A DNA stretch of 64,000 nt from Pyxicephalus adspersus (GCF_032062135.1 NC_092860.1:125101232-125165231); one strand, 5' to 3'. Positions 12,680 through 26,012 are shown, numbered from the stretch's first letter. Notes: generated by a model from the letters alone, not told the origin. Numbers and translations: made by a program.

Positions 12680-13375
12680 TGCCTCTCTCCTGCGCATCCG
12701 GGCAAATCTGACGCTGGGCGTGCCTCTGTTTCCAGGCTTTATCAATTCCGTCCAATTCACTGGCCAATCATAAAATAGCCTCTTCACTAGCCCTGGCTAT
12801 TTAGCTAGCTCACACACTGCATTCAGTGTTCGTGCAATGTGTCTCCATTGTGCCGAGCCCCTAGTTCTGTTGAGCTAATTCTTGTTCACCTGGTGTTTAA
12901 TTCAGTGTTTCCTCTGGCCAGCTCCTGCTTTAATCCCTCGCTGTCCAGTCTGTTGGTTCCCAACCAACTTCCCTGTGCTGTTCCAGTGTTCCTGTTCGTC
13001 TGGATATTCCTGAGTCACCTGTGCCTCTTGTTGCTTCCAGTGTCTCCTGTGTTCCCTGTGCCCACAGTGGCCCCTGTGTCTGTCTCCTGGATCCCTGGCA
13101 ATTGACCCCTGGCTTGTGAACTGACCTCGACCCCGGCCTTCCTCGACTATCCTTCTGCTTTGTGATTTGGTACCGTATTTTGGCCACCTTGGTGTGCCCA
13201 AGGACAGCAGCCTGGCAGTAACCTGCGGCGCTGCATCCTCACCATCAGGGGCTATGGAGAAAACCTGGTTACTGCTTAGACTCTGCACCTTGGACCTTCT
13301 CAGGGCTCACACCACCTCCGTGAAATCCATGGCACCCCCTAGTGGTCCTGTCTTTCCGAGCGTGACACCATCTAT
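12680..13375. repeat. GC-rich LTR-like interspersed repeat, unclassified
   Basis: Abruptly GC-rich, pyrimidine-biased sequence (many CTG, CCTG and GTTCC blocks) in an AT-rich intron. It ends CCGAGCGTGACA at about 13369, which read from the - strand begins TGTCACGCTCGG, like an LTR that starts with TG. The - strand frames of 85-128 codons within it are Gln/Arg/Gly-rich and look like chance frames in GC-rich DNA. I do not see flanking target duplications. Confidence 0.5.
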
Positions 13376-13598
13376 ATAGTATTAGAGGGATAGTTGCTGT
13401 TTTGAATTTGCACTAGACATAATACCAATTAAAATAAGTGTGTAATTGTATGGGTGTGCTAGGGATGTGGTCTGGGAGAAAGGGGTGGCAAGAGAAAACA
13501 CCGACCTAGATGATCATTTGCTGGCAACATTTGTAGGTGCCCCATATACACTAGTCAGGCACACTTGATCTGATTTCCAATGTCTACAGCCACCTAAC

Positions 13599-14843
13599 CA
13601 GTGTTCCCCCCAGAATTTTTTTTCAGCCGGGTGAGGGGAAACTAGCTAGGTGGTAAAAAAAAAGTGAGCGGGGCCTAGTTATTTATGCTATATGTGTTCA
13701 GTAACCCCTGCTATTGTGTCAGTGTTCTTCCTACCCCTTATACTTTGTTCCAACTTTCTAATGCCTGGCTTGTTAGAATGTACAATTTTTTCCATTTTTT
13801 TGTATTATGCCCCAACAGACCAGTGCTGTGTATTTTCATCCAACTCCCTAGAGTTCCAGGTTTTAATAGTGTGATCCATTGTAGTAGTGTAATATTGTGA
13901 TCAATGTGGCTTAACAATTTAGGCTTAGTTCACATTAGCAGTAAAAAAATGCCCCTCCTGAGTGACTACTTGCCAACTGCTAGGCACCTGGGATTGGTAA
14001 CTTGTGATAACTGCTGGGCACCTGGGATTAGTACCTAATATTAGTATTAGGCGGTAAGTGCTGGGCTTTTTAGGTGTAGCAGTTTTTAAAGCAGCAGTGG
14101 TTCCTGGCAAGTGGAAAGTGACCTGTGAAATGTATCCACTCGCAGTATGATAGCTGTGTGTGTAATGTCTGCTTGTCAGATTTTGCAGCCTAACAACTTA
14201 TTGTGTTCAATCCTTTAGATCTCCTAAATTGTTGGTTTTAATTACCTAAAAGTGTTAGGGTACACAGGGGACTCTCATAGCTACTAATAACCAACATTTC
14301 TTTTTTTAATTTCATAGGTCCCCAATTTGCATTTTTAATTTAGGACTCCAAGGCACACTTGATTTTAATACTCCAACCCCAATGTTGAAATTGTGAATGG
14401 TGCTAACTATAAGTGTTCCCTGTGCACCCTGAAAATTACAAGTTATTATGACATACAGTTTAGGGCATTTGAAGGTTTATACACAGAGAGCTGTAAGGCC
14501 GAGGAATGTGACATGCAGCATTTACACACACACTGCTCTGATGACGTCATAACACACGCCCACTTGGCGGAGACATTGTTTACACAATGTGGGTTTTTTT
14601 TTTTTATAAAAGACTCGGCACAGCTATGAGAGAGGGAGGTGCAGCCTGTTTCCTGATCTCATAGCTGTGCTGTGCTCTCCTCACTCTGTCCGGCTCTAAT
14701 CAGCAATCATCTCTTATCAGCGGAGAACGGAACGAGCCAAGCAGCCTCTTCAGTGTCCTTCAGAGCTGCTGAAAATGTGCCAGCCAGAATAATCACCGAA
14801 GGTCGGCGGCCCGCCCCCCAAAAATGGGCTGGGGAGAACTATG
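13599..14843. mobile_element. Long non-autonomous DNA transposon, family H
   Basis: The left end CAGTGTTCCCCCCAGAATTT matches the right terminus of the short element at 10790-10956. The right end, read inwards, is CATAGTTCTCCCCAGCCCAT, a worn version of the same terminus. The ~1.25 kb between holds no transposase frame. The right third is GC-rich and contains a perfect 14-bp inverted repeat (14618-14631 with 14657-14670). No good target duplication is visible, so the limits are approximate. Confidence 0.6.
14618..14670. repeat. Perfect 14-bp inverted repeat inside the family H element
   Basis: GCACAGCTATGAGA at 14618 is repeated as its exact complement at 14657-14670 with a 25-nt spacer. It lies near the right terminus of the DNA element, so a subterminal structural role is more likely than an independent hairpin RNA. 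Confidence 0.75.
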
Positions 14844-15580
14844 CCTTACATTGAGCTGTCTTAGTATCATGAGGGAACAGCTTTTTTTCTTCAAGATGAA
14901 TTAGGGAAAGGTCTTTAAACAAACTTCAAGCTACTTTTTATGCTTTTATGTGCTTCCAGCCTGAACATTAGAAACTGTTTTACAGTTGTGGGGAATCATT
15001 TTAACTTACTCAAAACAAGAAATAATAGGGATATTACCATAAATGCCCAGTGCAAGAAAGTTGTTGCCAAGAATTTCAGAAACTCCAATTCACTTGGGGT
15101 TATGATGACGGTTTTTGTTATTACCACATACTCTCAAATTTTCTTTTTATGCTGTTTACAACAATTGAGTCACTAACAACAAGGCTTTATTTCTTTGTAT
15201 CCTTAGATTTGTCATTGTGAGATCTCTGTAGAGAATAATAAGCCTGCAGCTTGCTGTCCTCCCACTCCCTTCTACTATTTTAAGCCTCACTTAATCATAA
15301 AAAAATAATTTCACACACTTTTAATATGAAAAGTATTGTGAAGAGTTTGATTTCTTTTGACAGTTATAACAAAGTGGTAAAAACTGAGAAATAGTCGTGT
15401 TTGTTGTGTTGGTCATTGCAGTAATGTAGTTGCAATATTTCATTATTGTTATAGGCAGTAATGTTACTTTTCCTCTGCTGCCCACAGTAGTACTTGCTAT
15501 GCCACTGCCGTACTTTGTTGTATATGATTCCTTTATATAGTGATGTTTTGTCTTGTGTAGCCATTGTTGAATGATGCATA

Positions 15581-15816
15581 GGGGTAATTTGCTAAAAGAA
15601 TAAAATCTGTTCACTTACCTCTCTAAATAAGGTCAGGCTGTGTTTGTGTCATTCATTCAATATTATGCAAGCAAAATATTTTTTTTCTCTTGCACATTTG
15701 GCTTTTCTCTTGCACATTGAATATTTAAAACGAGCATGTCCTATTTCCTTTTCCTGAGCTAGGTGAACATTTTCTTTGCACTTAGTGAACTGTCTTTACT
15801 GTAGTAAATTAGCTCC
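15581..15816. repeat. MITE-like element, family G
   Basis: The left end GGGGTAATTTGCTAAAAG is mirrored by the right end, whose complement is GGAGCTAATTTACTACAGTA. Internal blocks on both sides contain repeated TTGCACATT and TGAAC. A related end occurs at 32919 (GGGGTTGATTTACTAAA), and its complement occurs at 63858-63876. About 236 bp, no coding capacity. Confidence 0.65.
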
Positions 15817-16595
15817 ATATGGTCTGGTAAAATAAAGATGCATTCTTTTTTTACCTCTTGCACATCATCAAAAATCCTAAATCATAGTTTTAAATAGATG
15901 GATATATATTTATTTTAATAAGATAAATTGTACATTACAACATTTGCTAAGCCCTGCCAGAATGGATGATTCAAATCCTGAAGTGTAAAAAAAAAAGCTT
16001 GCTACCTCTGCAAATGTGAATAAAACCTCTTAACAGCAGATCGGTGGGTATGTTTGAAGAGTTATCATTTGAGTCCAGAGACTCTTATTAAGTTACGATT
16101 AACCTTTGGGTCAAGTTTGGTACTGCTGCAGAGGGAATTTGTTTGACAGTTGCATGTCAGAATGAAAAGAAGTATGATATGTGAAATTCAATTTTTTCCA
16201 TTTATCTTTTTTTATTTTTTTATAAAACACATGATTCTGGCAGAACATACCAACAAGATTTACATGCTGCTTCTACATATACATGCAACATATTTTCTTA
16301 CATTATTGTTATGGAATCAGAATAGAATAATAATTGCAAATCAATATACTAAAATTGCAGTATTTATGTATCTTTTCTCTGCATAGTAAATAAAACTAGA
16401 CAAACATTTCCATATTAAATAGACACAGGGATTGGTATAGTTAGCATGTGACTGAATTTAATTTTCCTTTATTCTCCTTTATTTATTACATTTTTAAGTA
16501 GAAAGTAAATGTTTTTTACTGATGTTATTTAAGTAAACAACAGTGTAATTTGCTTTTTTTTATTTGCTATTACCTTTTAGGTATAACAGAGGTTC

Positions 16596-16800
16596 TTGTC
16601 ATTTTTAATGTTGGGGGACCCTTGAATTAGGTTTCAGTCTTCTTGGGGAACCCCTGCTATAATTACTTTATCCACAGCTCACAGCATATTACTGTGATGG
16701 TCAATTGGAAGAATGATTCTTACATTTCTGACCAGAGGAAAGAATGTCACCCTTACAGATAGCCAAAAAGACAATTGGTGTCAGTGAATAATAAGAACAA
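16596..16800 (-). repeat. hAT-like dispersed element, family C, copy 1 (partial)
   Basis: Contains GGGGAACCCCTGCTATAAT, CACAGCATATTACTGTGATG, AAAGAATGTCACCCTTACAG and AGATAGCCAAAAAGACAA. The last two blocks occur in reverse complement in the copy at 26013-26180, which retains the CAGTGTTTCTC terminus. This copy covers the opposite end of the element. Confidence 0.65.
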
Positions 16801-17257
16801 GTAGTGTTTAACCTCGAGACAAACTGATCATTGTGCATTTATGGCCAGAAAGGGAGCCCAGTTACACATGACCAAGCAGTAGAGTCTTTGTTAGAGCGAT
16901 AAGTCTTTTTTTAACATACATGGATTTGTTATCTTGTAGGGTTATATTTTGGTTGAATAATTTACATTTATTGTGTAACCTTCCTATATACCTAGCTTAC
17001 TGTTACTATCCATGATGTTAATTGGTTGGTTTTGACTTGAATTAGCCATAAAATACCTTCAAAACAATTATTTTTAGTTTTGTCTTGTTTCTTACCTCTT
17101 GGTTACCTTGTTAGGCTTCCTTATTCATGAAAAGATTGGTTTTAATATTTTTGGTGTGACCCCCTTGGCGTTTTTTTGATAGCATACCTCTCGTTTTAAT
17201 AACAAAAGGTAAAATGAACCTCAAGAGAATTATATAAGTAAATAAAAGGTTGTTATG

Positions 17258-19762
17258 TTACCCGACTATTACTGAGGGGTAAAAAGTAAAACACATCTCT
17301 TAAACATGTATTTCTTTTTATGATATTATTATTAACTATAGTAACATCTATGGTGTTATGGGTTTTGAACCATACATATTTACTTCAACAAAAGGCAAAA
17401 AAGTTTTTTAAAAAAAATGAAAAGCAGAACAAGTAATAATACAAAATGTAGATTTGCAAGGTTAAACAAACAACAACCAATCAAGCAAATCAAATTAATA
17501 GAAATTCTTTGTGCAAGAACATGTCTGTGTGTGTTTAGATGTATGTATGACAAAAAGTGAAACTTGTGAAGTGAAACTTAGTGTGTTCTTTGTATAAATA
17601 TTTTTTTTCAGTGGAAACACAATGTGTTTGTCTTCCTGTCCTTATTGCTAGGACAGACTTGACACCTCTTTTTTTTAGAATCAGGTGGATGCAATGGAGT
17701 TGTGGCTGTGCTGGTTGATGCTGAGGCAGGGCTGGCTGAGGATGCTGGTGCTGATGCCCTTTGTGTTGTTGATGATGTGGACAGAGTGCTTGGCGAGCTC
17801 TGCAGCTGTCTGACAAAGGCTGCAGCGACTGGGTCTCGGGGAACCCATTTCCTCTGCTCAATGTGCGCCTTGACAAGAGAATTTCCTAGCTCCTCAAGAA
17901 ACATTGTGTGCTTGTTATTTTTGGTTGAGTTCCACCCCAGGTGGATGTGGATCCACAACACAAACGCACTGTATACAGACACATCTAACATGTTATAAAA
18001 CACAACCATTGGCCATCTCCTGGTCATTCACTGACAAGTGTAGGTGGCATTCAGCTTGTCCAGGTTGTCCACTCCTCCTTTGTTTGTGTGTAATCCAGAA
18101 TAAGTACGGCTTTTTGTCAGTTCTTGATGACACAGCTGCATCTTTATGAAATGTGGACATAAGTAACACACTCCGGATTCTTTTTGAACAATATGAAACA
18201 ACAGTGGTGGTGTCTGTAAATGCAAATTTTGAAGAAAGTGGGCTAGGCTTCATCTGCAAAATTTTGGTTGGCAGCTTAGGTTTATTTTTCCCATTGTGCC
18301 TACCATGGTAAGCTTTCTCCTGAAAAGTTCTTGTCCAAGCTCATAGCTGGAAAAAAAATTGTCACACGTGATATTGTGACCCCGCAGTCCAGTAGTCATG
18401 TCGAGGACTACACATTTTCCTTGGTTTTTCTCTGGGATGCCACTTGCAGGTTTGTCTGTGTAAATATGTAGATTCCACACATAGCTTGTTTTTGCATCAC
18501 AGACTGCCCAGTTTTTTATTCTGTATTTGCCTGGCTTACTGGGCATGTATTGCTGAAAGGGGCATTTTCCACGGAAAGGGACAAAACGTTCATATTCTGT
18601 CATCTGGGGCCCAGGGTGAAACATCAGTGGAAGGAGCTGCACCCATCTCTCCCAGACATCCCTGATGGGAGCAAGCTTGTCAGCTTTTGTTCTTGTATCT
18701 CTAAGGACTCTTAATATCATTCGAAAGGTCGGAAGTGACATTGTTGACCAGAAAATTTTTCTGCCTGATGACGCGTCCCAGAGACTATGAGTGGCCTCAT
18801 TACAGCATCTGTGCACTCCAGCTAAAAAGAAAAACACCAATATAAGCATCCAGGCATTCTTCATCAATGTCATTCCACATGTCCCCATGGACTTTTTTCA
18901 TTCAAAGTTTGTCATAGAAATTATGACTTTTTTTTAGTGACAATGCCATGAACTATTCAAAACACGTCTTGATGTCACTTACTCATTTTGATGACATTTT
19001 CAGCAGCTTGTCTGCCATGTACGTCAGGAAGTACTGAACTTCAACAGATGTTACCCCTTTTGGATTTGAATGTTTCAGCATGACTAGAAGCAGCTTCAGC
19101 AGTGGTGGCCTCCTCATCAGACTCATCAGATGTGTCTGTGAATTCTGGTTGATACTCTACTTGGTCTTCCGTCTCAGAAACCTGTTCATCTGTATTGCAG
19201 AGTGCTATGCTGGTCTGCATCCTCTGTCTCATTTTCATTCAAGATATAATCCAAAATCTCACTTTTGTATATTTTCAATGCAATTTTGCAATCTGCAAAT
19301 AGGAGATGTGTGCTTTGCAAGTAATAAGACTAACTGAATAGTTCCTTCCTTGGTCTGGAATGCCGTTTTGTTTTGTCTGTTTAGCTAAAGATAAGAAGCC
19401 TGAGAGATAAGCCCTGAATAGAGGAGGGAGAGGGCTGGCTGTTAGTGTAATGTTCTGTGACTGAGAGCTGACAGTCGGATTTTAGTGTGTGTATGATTTC
19501 AGTTTTGGCACTAATTATTGGTATATAATCTTATATTATAACCTGGTCGAAACTGACCATAAACAACACAAGTGCACATAAACAACACAAAGGTTAAAAT
19601 TTTCACCACAGCATTTTATAATTTAGTGAAATTGATTATTTTTGTTTTAATTTGTTTACATAGAGGATCCTGACAAAGTAAAAAAAAACCTTGATGCAAT
19701 AAATACATTTATTTAAAAATGAAAACTGGTCGTAAATGACCCTAAGTATATAGGAAGGGTAA
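17258..19762 (-). mobile_element. piggyBac-family transposon, decayed, ~2.5 kb
   Basis: Contains a broken piggyBac transposase (17.54-19.24 kb). Candidate ends are TTACCCGACTATTACT at 17258 and, read inwards from the right, TTACCCTTCCTATATACT at 19762. The 2.5 kb span matches a full piggyBac element. The usual TTAA target reads TTA at both ends, so the limits are tentative. Subterminal motifs GGTCGAAACTGACC (19545-19558) and GGTCGTAAATGACC (19728-19741), plus a duplicated 14-mer CATAAACAACACAA near 19559-19592, lie at the transposase 5' side, where binding repeats are expected. The element is inserted antisense to GABRA2. Confidence 0.7.
17535..19238 (-). pseudogene. piggyBac transposase pseudogene
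   Basis: N-terminal acidic segment at 19041-19238 (TDEQVSETEDQVEYQPEFTD). Main catalytic segment at 18250-18888 with SLWDASSGRKIF, VPFRGKCPFQQYMPSKPGKY, KNQGKCVVLDMTTGLRGHN and CDNFFSSYELGQEL. The next parts are in shifted frames: FAFTDTTTVVSY and NKGGVDNLDKLNATYTC (17993-18259), then TRRWPMVVFYNMLDVSVYSA (17608-18027). Last is the Cys-rich zinc finger start RCQVCPSNKDRKTNTLC (~17.6 kb). At least three frame changes and a stop separate these, so no functional protein is made. The first catalytic Asp of the family motif T-V-D-E-Q-L is Tyr here (T-E-Y-E-R-F, codon 18592-18594). The second (CDNFF) and third (GGVDNLD) are kept. The family cuts and pastes DNA at TTAA sites. Confidence 0.93.
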
Positions 19763-20110
19763 GGTTGTACAATTAACATTTCAAAACTATATTATTTTCA
19801 GGGCTAAAAGGGCTAGAAATAATTATTGTTTTACTATGTGGAATGAATAGATATATATACTTTAGTTTTAATGTTTAGGTACTTGATTTAGAAACCTCCT
19901 CTGGTATCAGCCTTCCCTCGTGCTTGGCTTACATGCTAGCTTTATGGCAATGAAGTTCCACTTAATGAGGACCATCTTAATGGGAGATAATCACTTCAAA
20001 TGAAGGTTTCCCTTTTAGGTTTCTTTATCTGAAAATATGATTTCTTAATATGAAAACCAAATGTATTTTAACTTTTTTTAAATTAAAGCAAAATTACAAC
20101 TCTAACATGA

Positions 20111-21538
<1,428 letters not shown>

Positions 21539-21832
21539 AAAAAAGAAAAAGCATCTGTCATTAAAAAGAATAATGCCTATGCGGTTGCTGTAGCAAATTA
21601 CGCTCCAAATATCACAAAGGATTCTGCTCTCCCAACAATATCAAAAAGCGCCACAGCGGACCCCAGCAAGGCAAAACCTCAGGAGGCAAAGAAAACATTC
21701 AACAGTGTTAGTAAAATTGACAGAATGTCTAGAATAGTGTTTCCGCTTTTATTTGGTACATTTAACTTGGTCTACTGGGCTACCTATCTAAATAGGGAAC
21801 TTGCCATTGAAGGGCTTGTCCCATCGAAATAG
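21539..21832 (+). CDS. GABRA2: GABA-A receptor alpha-2 subunit, last coding exon (loop, M4, C terminus)
   Basis: Opens after TTTTTCAG with [20 protein letters not shown] and ends at TAG 21830-21832, giving 97 residues. The first ~60 residues are the variable part of the M3-M4 cytoplasmic loop, the site of intracellular partner binding in this family, including [20 protein letters not shown]. Next comes the conserved [20 protein letters not shown] leading into M4 ([13 protein letters not shown]). [12 protein letters not shown] is characteristic of alpha-2. The short extracellular tail after NRE ([10 protein letters not shown]) differs from the mammalian tail as I recall it. The loop is shifted toward Lys/Ala/Ser substitutions but uninterrupted. 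The gene appears functional. Confidence 0.97.
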   Translation, partial: KKEKASVIKKNNAYAVAVANYAPNITKDSALPTISKSATADPSKAKPQEAKKTFNSVSKIDRMSRIVFPLLFGTFNLVYWATYLNRELAIEGLVPSK

Positions 21833-22300
21833 ACTAGACGCTTTGTATTTCAAAGGATTTACTGGCATTTTCAGACTCAGATTGTTCTAGTATGTTTGAC
21901 TAATACCTTGTGAATTGACATGTACAGTAATCACCTCTTAAATAAGGAGAGGAGACTCTGTTAACTAGAATGAGCTTTTGAATAGACACTGTAGCAGTCA
22001 TGGCTTTTACAAGTTATCTCTTGACCGCAAAGTATTGGCACTTTGTATTAAGGTTCGACAGCAGCTGATGAAAAATAGCTACCTGTTAACAGAGGACACG
22101 TTTCCTAGTCCTTTTTTTTGTTCATGATTTTGGGGTGGAAGGACCCTATTTTGTTAATTAGAACGTTACACTTTTATATGATATTACAACATGCCTGTGT
22201 ACTAAAAATTCTTTCTAATTTCATAAGTGAACCATGAACATCAAACAGACCCTACAATAAATTAGGTGGATTCTCTTTCTATCACAGAACTACGGAAGTT
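21833..22300 (+). other. GABRA2: GABRA2 proximal 3' UTR
   Basis: Follows the stop codon without repeats. A stretch at about 21890-21930 (GTTTGACTAATAC... GACATGTACAGTA) appears similar to what I recall of mammalian GABRA2 3' UTR just after the stop. This supports transcription of the segment but was not aligned. A canonical AATAAA is at 22256-22261. Confidence 0.7.
22256..22261 (+). promoter_or_regulatory. Candidate proximal polyadenylation signal
   Basis: AATAAA 424 bp after the GABRA2 stop, followed within 30 bp by a T-rich stretch (GGATTCTCTTTCTATC). Many AATAAA hexamers occur by chance in this AT-rich region; its position makes it the first plausible site. Confidence 0.45.
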
Positions 22301-25250
22301 TAATCACTTTGTTCAGTGATTCTGGTAAAGCTAGCTTATTTTTTTGAACACTGAATGGTGAAAGTTTTAGGAAATGATCAGGGAAATTTATATGTTAAAT
22401 ATATATTTAAATTTCACATTTATTTGTCTGCTAAACTGCACTAAAGTTTCTTTTGGCATAACTTGAATCCATTCCCCCACTTTTTGTAACCCAACTGTTT
22501 TTGCAGATATTTAAAACAAAAAATAGCCAGTATTTTGCAGCAGTGTCTGTATGTGGTCCTTATATCACATAGCATTGCAACGTGTATTATACTTTTACAT
22601 CTGTTTTAATATTTTTCATACAAAGGTAAGCTGAAAGATTTGTCCAGGTTTAAATCATATTTATCAAACCTTATATCAAACATATCAAACCTTGCTCTGA
22701 GAATTCATGTTGTCTTTGTGAGCTAACGACTGACAGCATAGTAACAACTAATGGAGTAAGTGTCAGTGTTTGGGGTCCTGCTTAACATTATAGATCTGAG
22801 TATTCCCTATACTTGCAGCACTTGCAAGGGCTAATGTCAATGGGCAAGTGAAAATTACTTTTCGTTGCAGTGTGCTTGCATATAAAATGAATTTGAGATG
22901 CTTCTGCAATCATATAAAGTTCATTGACGGGTATATTTCACTCTCTGTCTGACCTTGTTCCAAGCTGCTTCAACCAACTTAAAGCTGCTTTTGCATTCCC
23001 ATTGACATGTATAGGAAGAAAACAGGTTAGGAAAATAAAAAGGAGTCCTTCAACAATGACCCTAACTCAGCCCAAATGCATGTTGAGAGGAAGCAGGGAT
23101 AAAAGTCCTCAAGCCTTTTAAGAGTCTTCTGTTTATATCATGTTGATAATTGATACTTGTACTAAACCGTTGCATTAATCGCTTAAAAAAACCTTATTCA
23201 TTTTTATTTATTATGTTGTAATATGTTGTTATGTTTTGCACTTAATTTTTACATGTGTCTAGTATTAGTATGGATGGATGTACAGTAGTTGTACCGCATG
23301 TTTCTCAAAGTCACAGTGCAGCCTCTGTAGCTAACAGCTCCTGGTATCATCATTATCAATATGTAGGTACTATTTACTGTAATGACAAAGTTTACAGGGA
23401 ATGTCCACATTACAAATATAAATAAGGAATTGTCACACCACGTAGCACTTGATCTTTTATTACTTTTCAAATTTGGGTAAAATCATTGTGAACGTTCAGT
23501 GTACTTGACATATTTTTTCCTGTATTTAAGTTAGCAGATTTAGTAATTGAGACTGGGTAGGTTGTATACATTTGTAAACAAGAAATAAGGTAGACTATAA
23601 CATGTAAGCATATGCTATTTCTCATACGCTATTAGTTGCTGTTAATTTATCTTGCTTTAATCTTCTTCAAAGTGCTCACTGCATGACAACATAATTGCCA
23701 AGGTCACAAATTCATTTTATTGCCAAAGTGTTAGTAAGGATAAAAAAAAGAAAAAAAAAGAAATACATCTCTCAAGGACCACTAAATGGGAGTCTGAGTG
23801 GATGAACGTAATCACAGTTCATATTACAGAAGAATGGTCCGTGTAAAATATATGTATAAATCAGTGTTTTCAAGGTACTTCCTAATAGATAATATCTTTG
23901 TCATGTACATAACTAATCCCTACAGGCCTTTTCTCTCTATCCACTTTAAAAGCTAATATTTATGAATTCAGAACAAGTCTTGTAGACTGTCTTGGTTTTC
24001 ATTAATTTACATATCATCACATATGATTAACTAAGTACTCATTTCTAGTTTACATACCCTGGGTAGCCTGTGACAAATGTTTGAGTAATCCCAGTATGGT
24101 AGACTATTATATAAGTGTTTACCAAGAATGGACATATCCCAAAAGCCATGAATGCAGCTAGCATTCGCATTTTGGAACCAATGGTATTGTCCCTATATTT
24201 AGTAACCTGTGGTTAATTTTTCTCAGCATACAATAACATAAGTCAACTACCAACAAAACACGGTTGGCAGCTTTATGTGATTTGATGGCTTTATTTGCTG
24301 AGAAGTTGGAATCCGAATGGTTTGGTTTGATTGATAGGGGCATTAGAAAAAACATGTCTTTTTTGGAATATGGAATTAAGGACTAATAATGTTAGCCATA
24401 CTGTAGCCTTTTACTGGGAATTTCAGCATACATGCATCTAAGTTTTACCTGTTACCATGAGTATTGGTGTATGTAGGGTTTTTTTAATTCACAACTAAAC
24501 ACTGTTCTCTTTTGAACACTGTTCTAGATTCAGCATGTTACAGAGAGTTGTTAGAACTCTTTATCATTGTGTTTACACAATCTGTACACCATAGAACACC
24601 CACTCTTCATTACATTTATTTGAATTAGGTATGAAGAATCATGCTTTTTCATTTTTAGGCAGAAAAAGGGACATGTGGTGAAGTTTAGCACTTTATCCAT
24701 ATTAGAAAAAAAAATATATTTTTTCATATGCTTAAATGAAATAATAGAACACCTAATTTGAATCTGGATCTTCCATTGAGGTGTGTGCAATATAACATAC
24801 ACAATCAGGACAATGTTAGTAAGACACTTTCAAGGTGGTATGTAGTTAATTTAAAAAAACAATGGTTGCGTTACATGTTACTAGGTAGGCTGCACTTGTT
24901 CTCTTGTCATCCTCTTCTTTGCTGTAAAAGGTTGGCAGATACCAGGAAAACAAATACAGGGTCCTGTCAAATAAAATGTAGAGAATGCATTCATTTGATC
25001 CTTCAAAACCATAGAGTCTACCTTACAACATGCTCATAAAAATGTTCCTTAATGCTTTGACATATATGTGCCAATTGCCAGAAAGTGTCCATCTAACATT
25101 GCCTATACTGGCAAGCAATAATAGAGAGCAAATCATATATACATCACATTGCATAAGCTAACTACTGTATAAAAGAAAAGACTATGTTTCAATATTTGTT
25201 GGTTATTTTAAATGGTTGTACATTGTTAATTTTTAGTACTATATTCTCTC
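22300..25250 (+). other. GABRA2 distal 3' UTR or downstream DNA
   Basis: AT-rich, no gene. It holds a small dispersed repeat near 22.92-23.05 kb and a possible short inverted-repeat element at about 24618-24760, whose ends TGAATTAGGT and the complement of ACCTAATTTG are similar. Whether it is transcribed as a long 3' UTR depends on which polyadenylation site is used. Confidence 0.5.
22955..23020 (+). repeat. Short dispersed repeat, shared with 35.9 kb
   Basis: AAGCTGCTTCAACCAACTTA followed by AAGCTGCTTTTGCATT corresponds to AAGCTTTATCAACCTTCTTT followed by AAGCTGCTTTTGCATT at about 35893-35935. The exact 16-mer plus flanking similarity indicates a repeat rather than chance. Class unknown. 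Confidence 0.5.
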
Positions 25251-25276
25251 ACACATATGATATATATCATATGTGT
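25251..25276. repeat. Perfect 26-bp palindrome
   Basis: The 26 bases starting ACACATATGATAT are their own exact reverse complement, with no loop. The centre is an AT run, so part of the symmetry comes cheaply, but the ACACATATG ends do not. It lies 3.4 kb after the GABRA2 stop in unique-looking sequence. Confidence 0.9.
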
Positions 25277-26012
25277 TTGTAGAATCTAAACTCAGCATTT
25301 AGTACTTGTAAGCTATACTGTAGCATCATAAATACTATTATAAATATCTGTAAAAAAGATTCATGTATATAAAGAAACAGTGTCTGTAAATATGAAATCA
25401 TACTTTTGTCTAATTCGACCTGTTTTCAGAAAAGGTCTGTTTGCAATATCAGTATTAACTTCCCAACATATTTTGTTGTCATTTAATTTAAAGAATTTGA
25501 ACATACGTTTTTTTGTATTTGTTTTCCCCAGCTTTGTAGCTACAAGGGAATATTTTTAATGTTACATTCAAAGGGTTTTCTAGTTAAATCAGACTTATCA
25601 CTGATTTACAATTAGGACTTTACAACAGTATAAAACCAAAGTTGCACAGCATTGTTAGAAGAGTAAGTCTACATCCCTAAAATATAGCTGTCAAAGATTG
25701 CAGTTGTGTCTCCATTCATTGTGGCTACTTACTTAAGTTCTTACTTAACATAGTTTTGGTAGGTGTTTGTTGTTTCTTCTTTTTTATAGGCATTTGCTTA
25801 CAGTAGCTATGCCCTGCCTTTTTTCAGACACTGCATCTGTAGTGTCCAAGGGCAGTTTGCCACTCCCATTTGTCTCCATACACTTGAGTTGAAACTGCTT
25901 TTTCAAGATTTTCTAAGCATTTGTATGTGTATTTTTAAGCATTTCAGGTGTTCTGAAAGTAGAAAAAAATAATATAAAGAAAAGCTTTACAAGTCTTTGC
26001 AACCTCTTTCAC

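Noticed and set aside
12902..13288. 128-codon - strand frame in GC-rich DNA
   Set aside because: Low-complexity Gln/Gly/Arg/Thr composition inside an LTR-like repeat, overlapped by other open frames on both strands.
18444..18665. + strand open frame across the piggyBac transposase
   Set aside because: Antisense shadow of the transposase pseudogene. It has no motif of its own.
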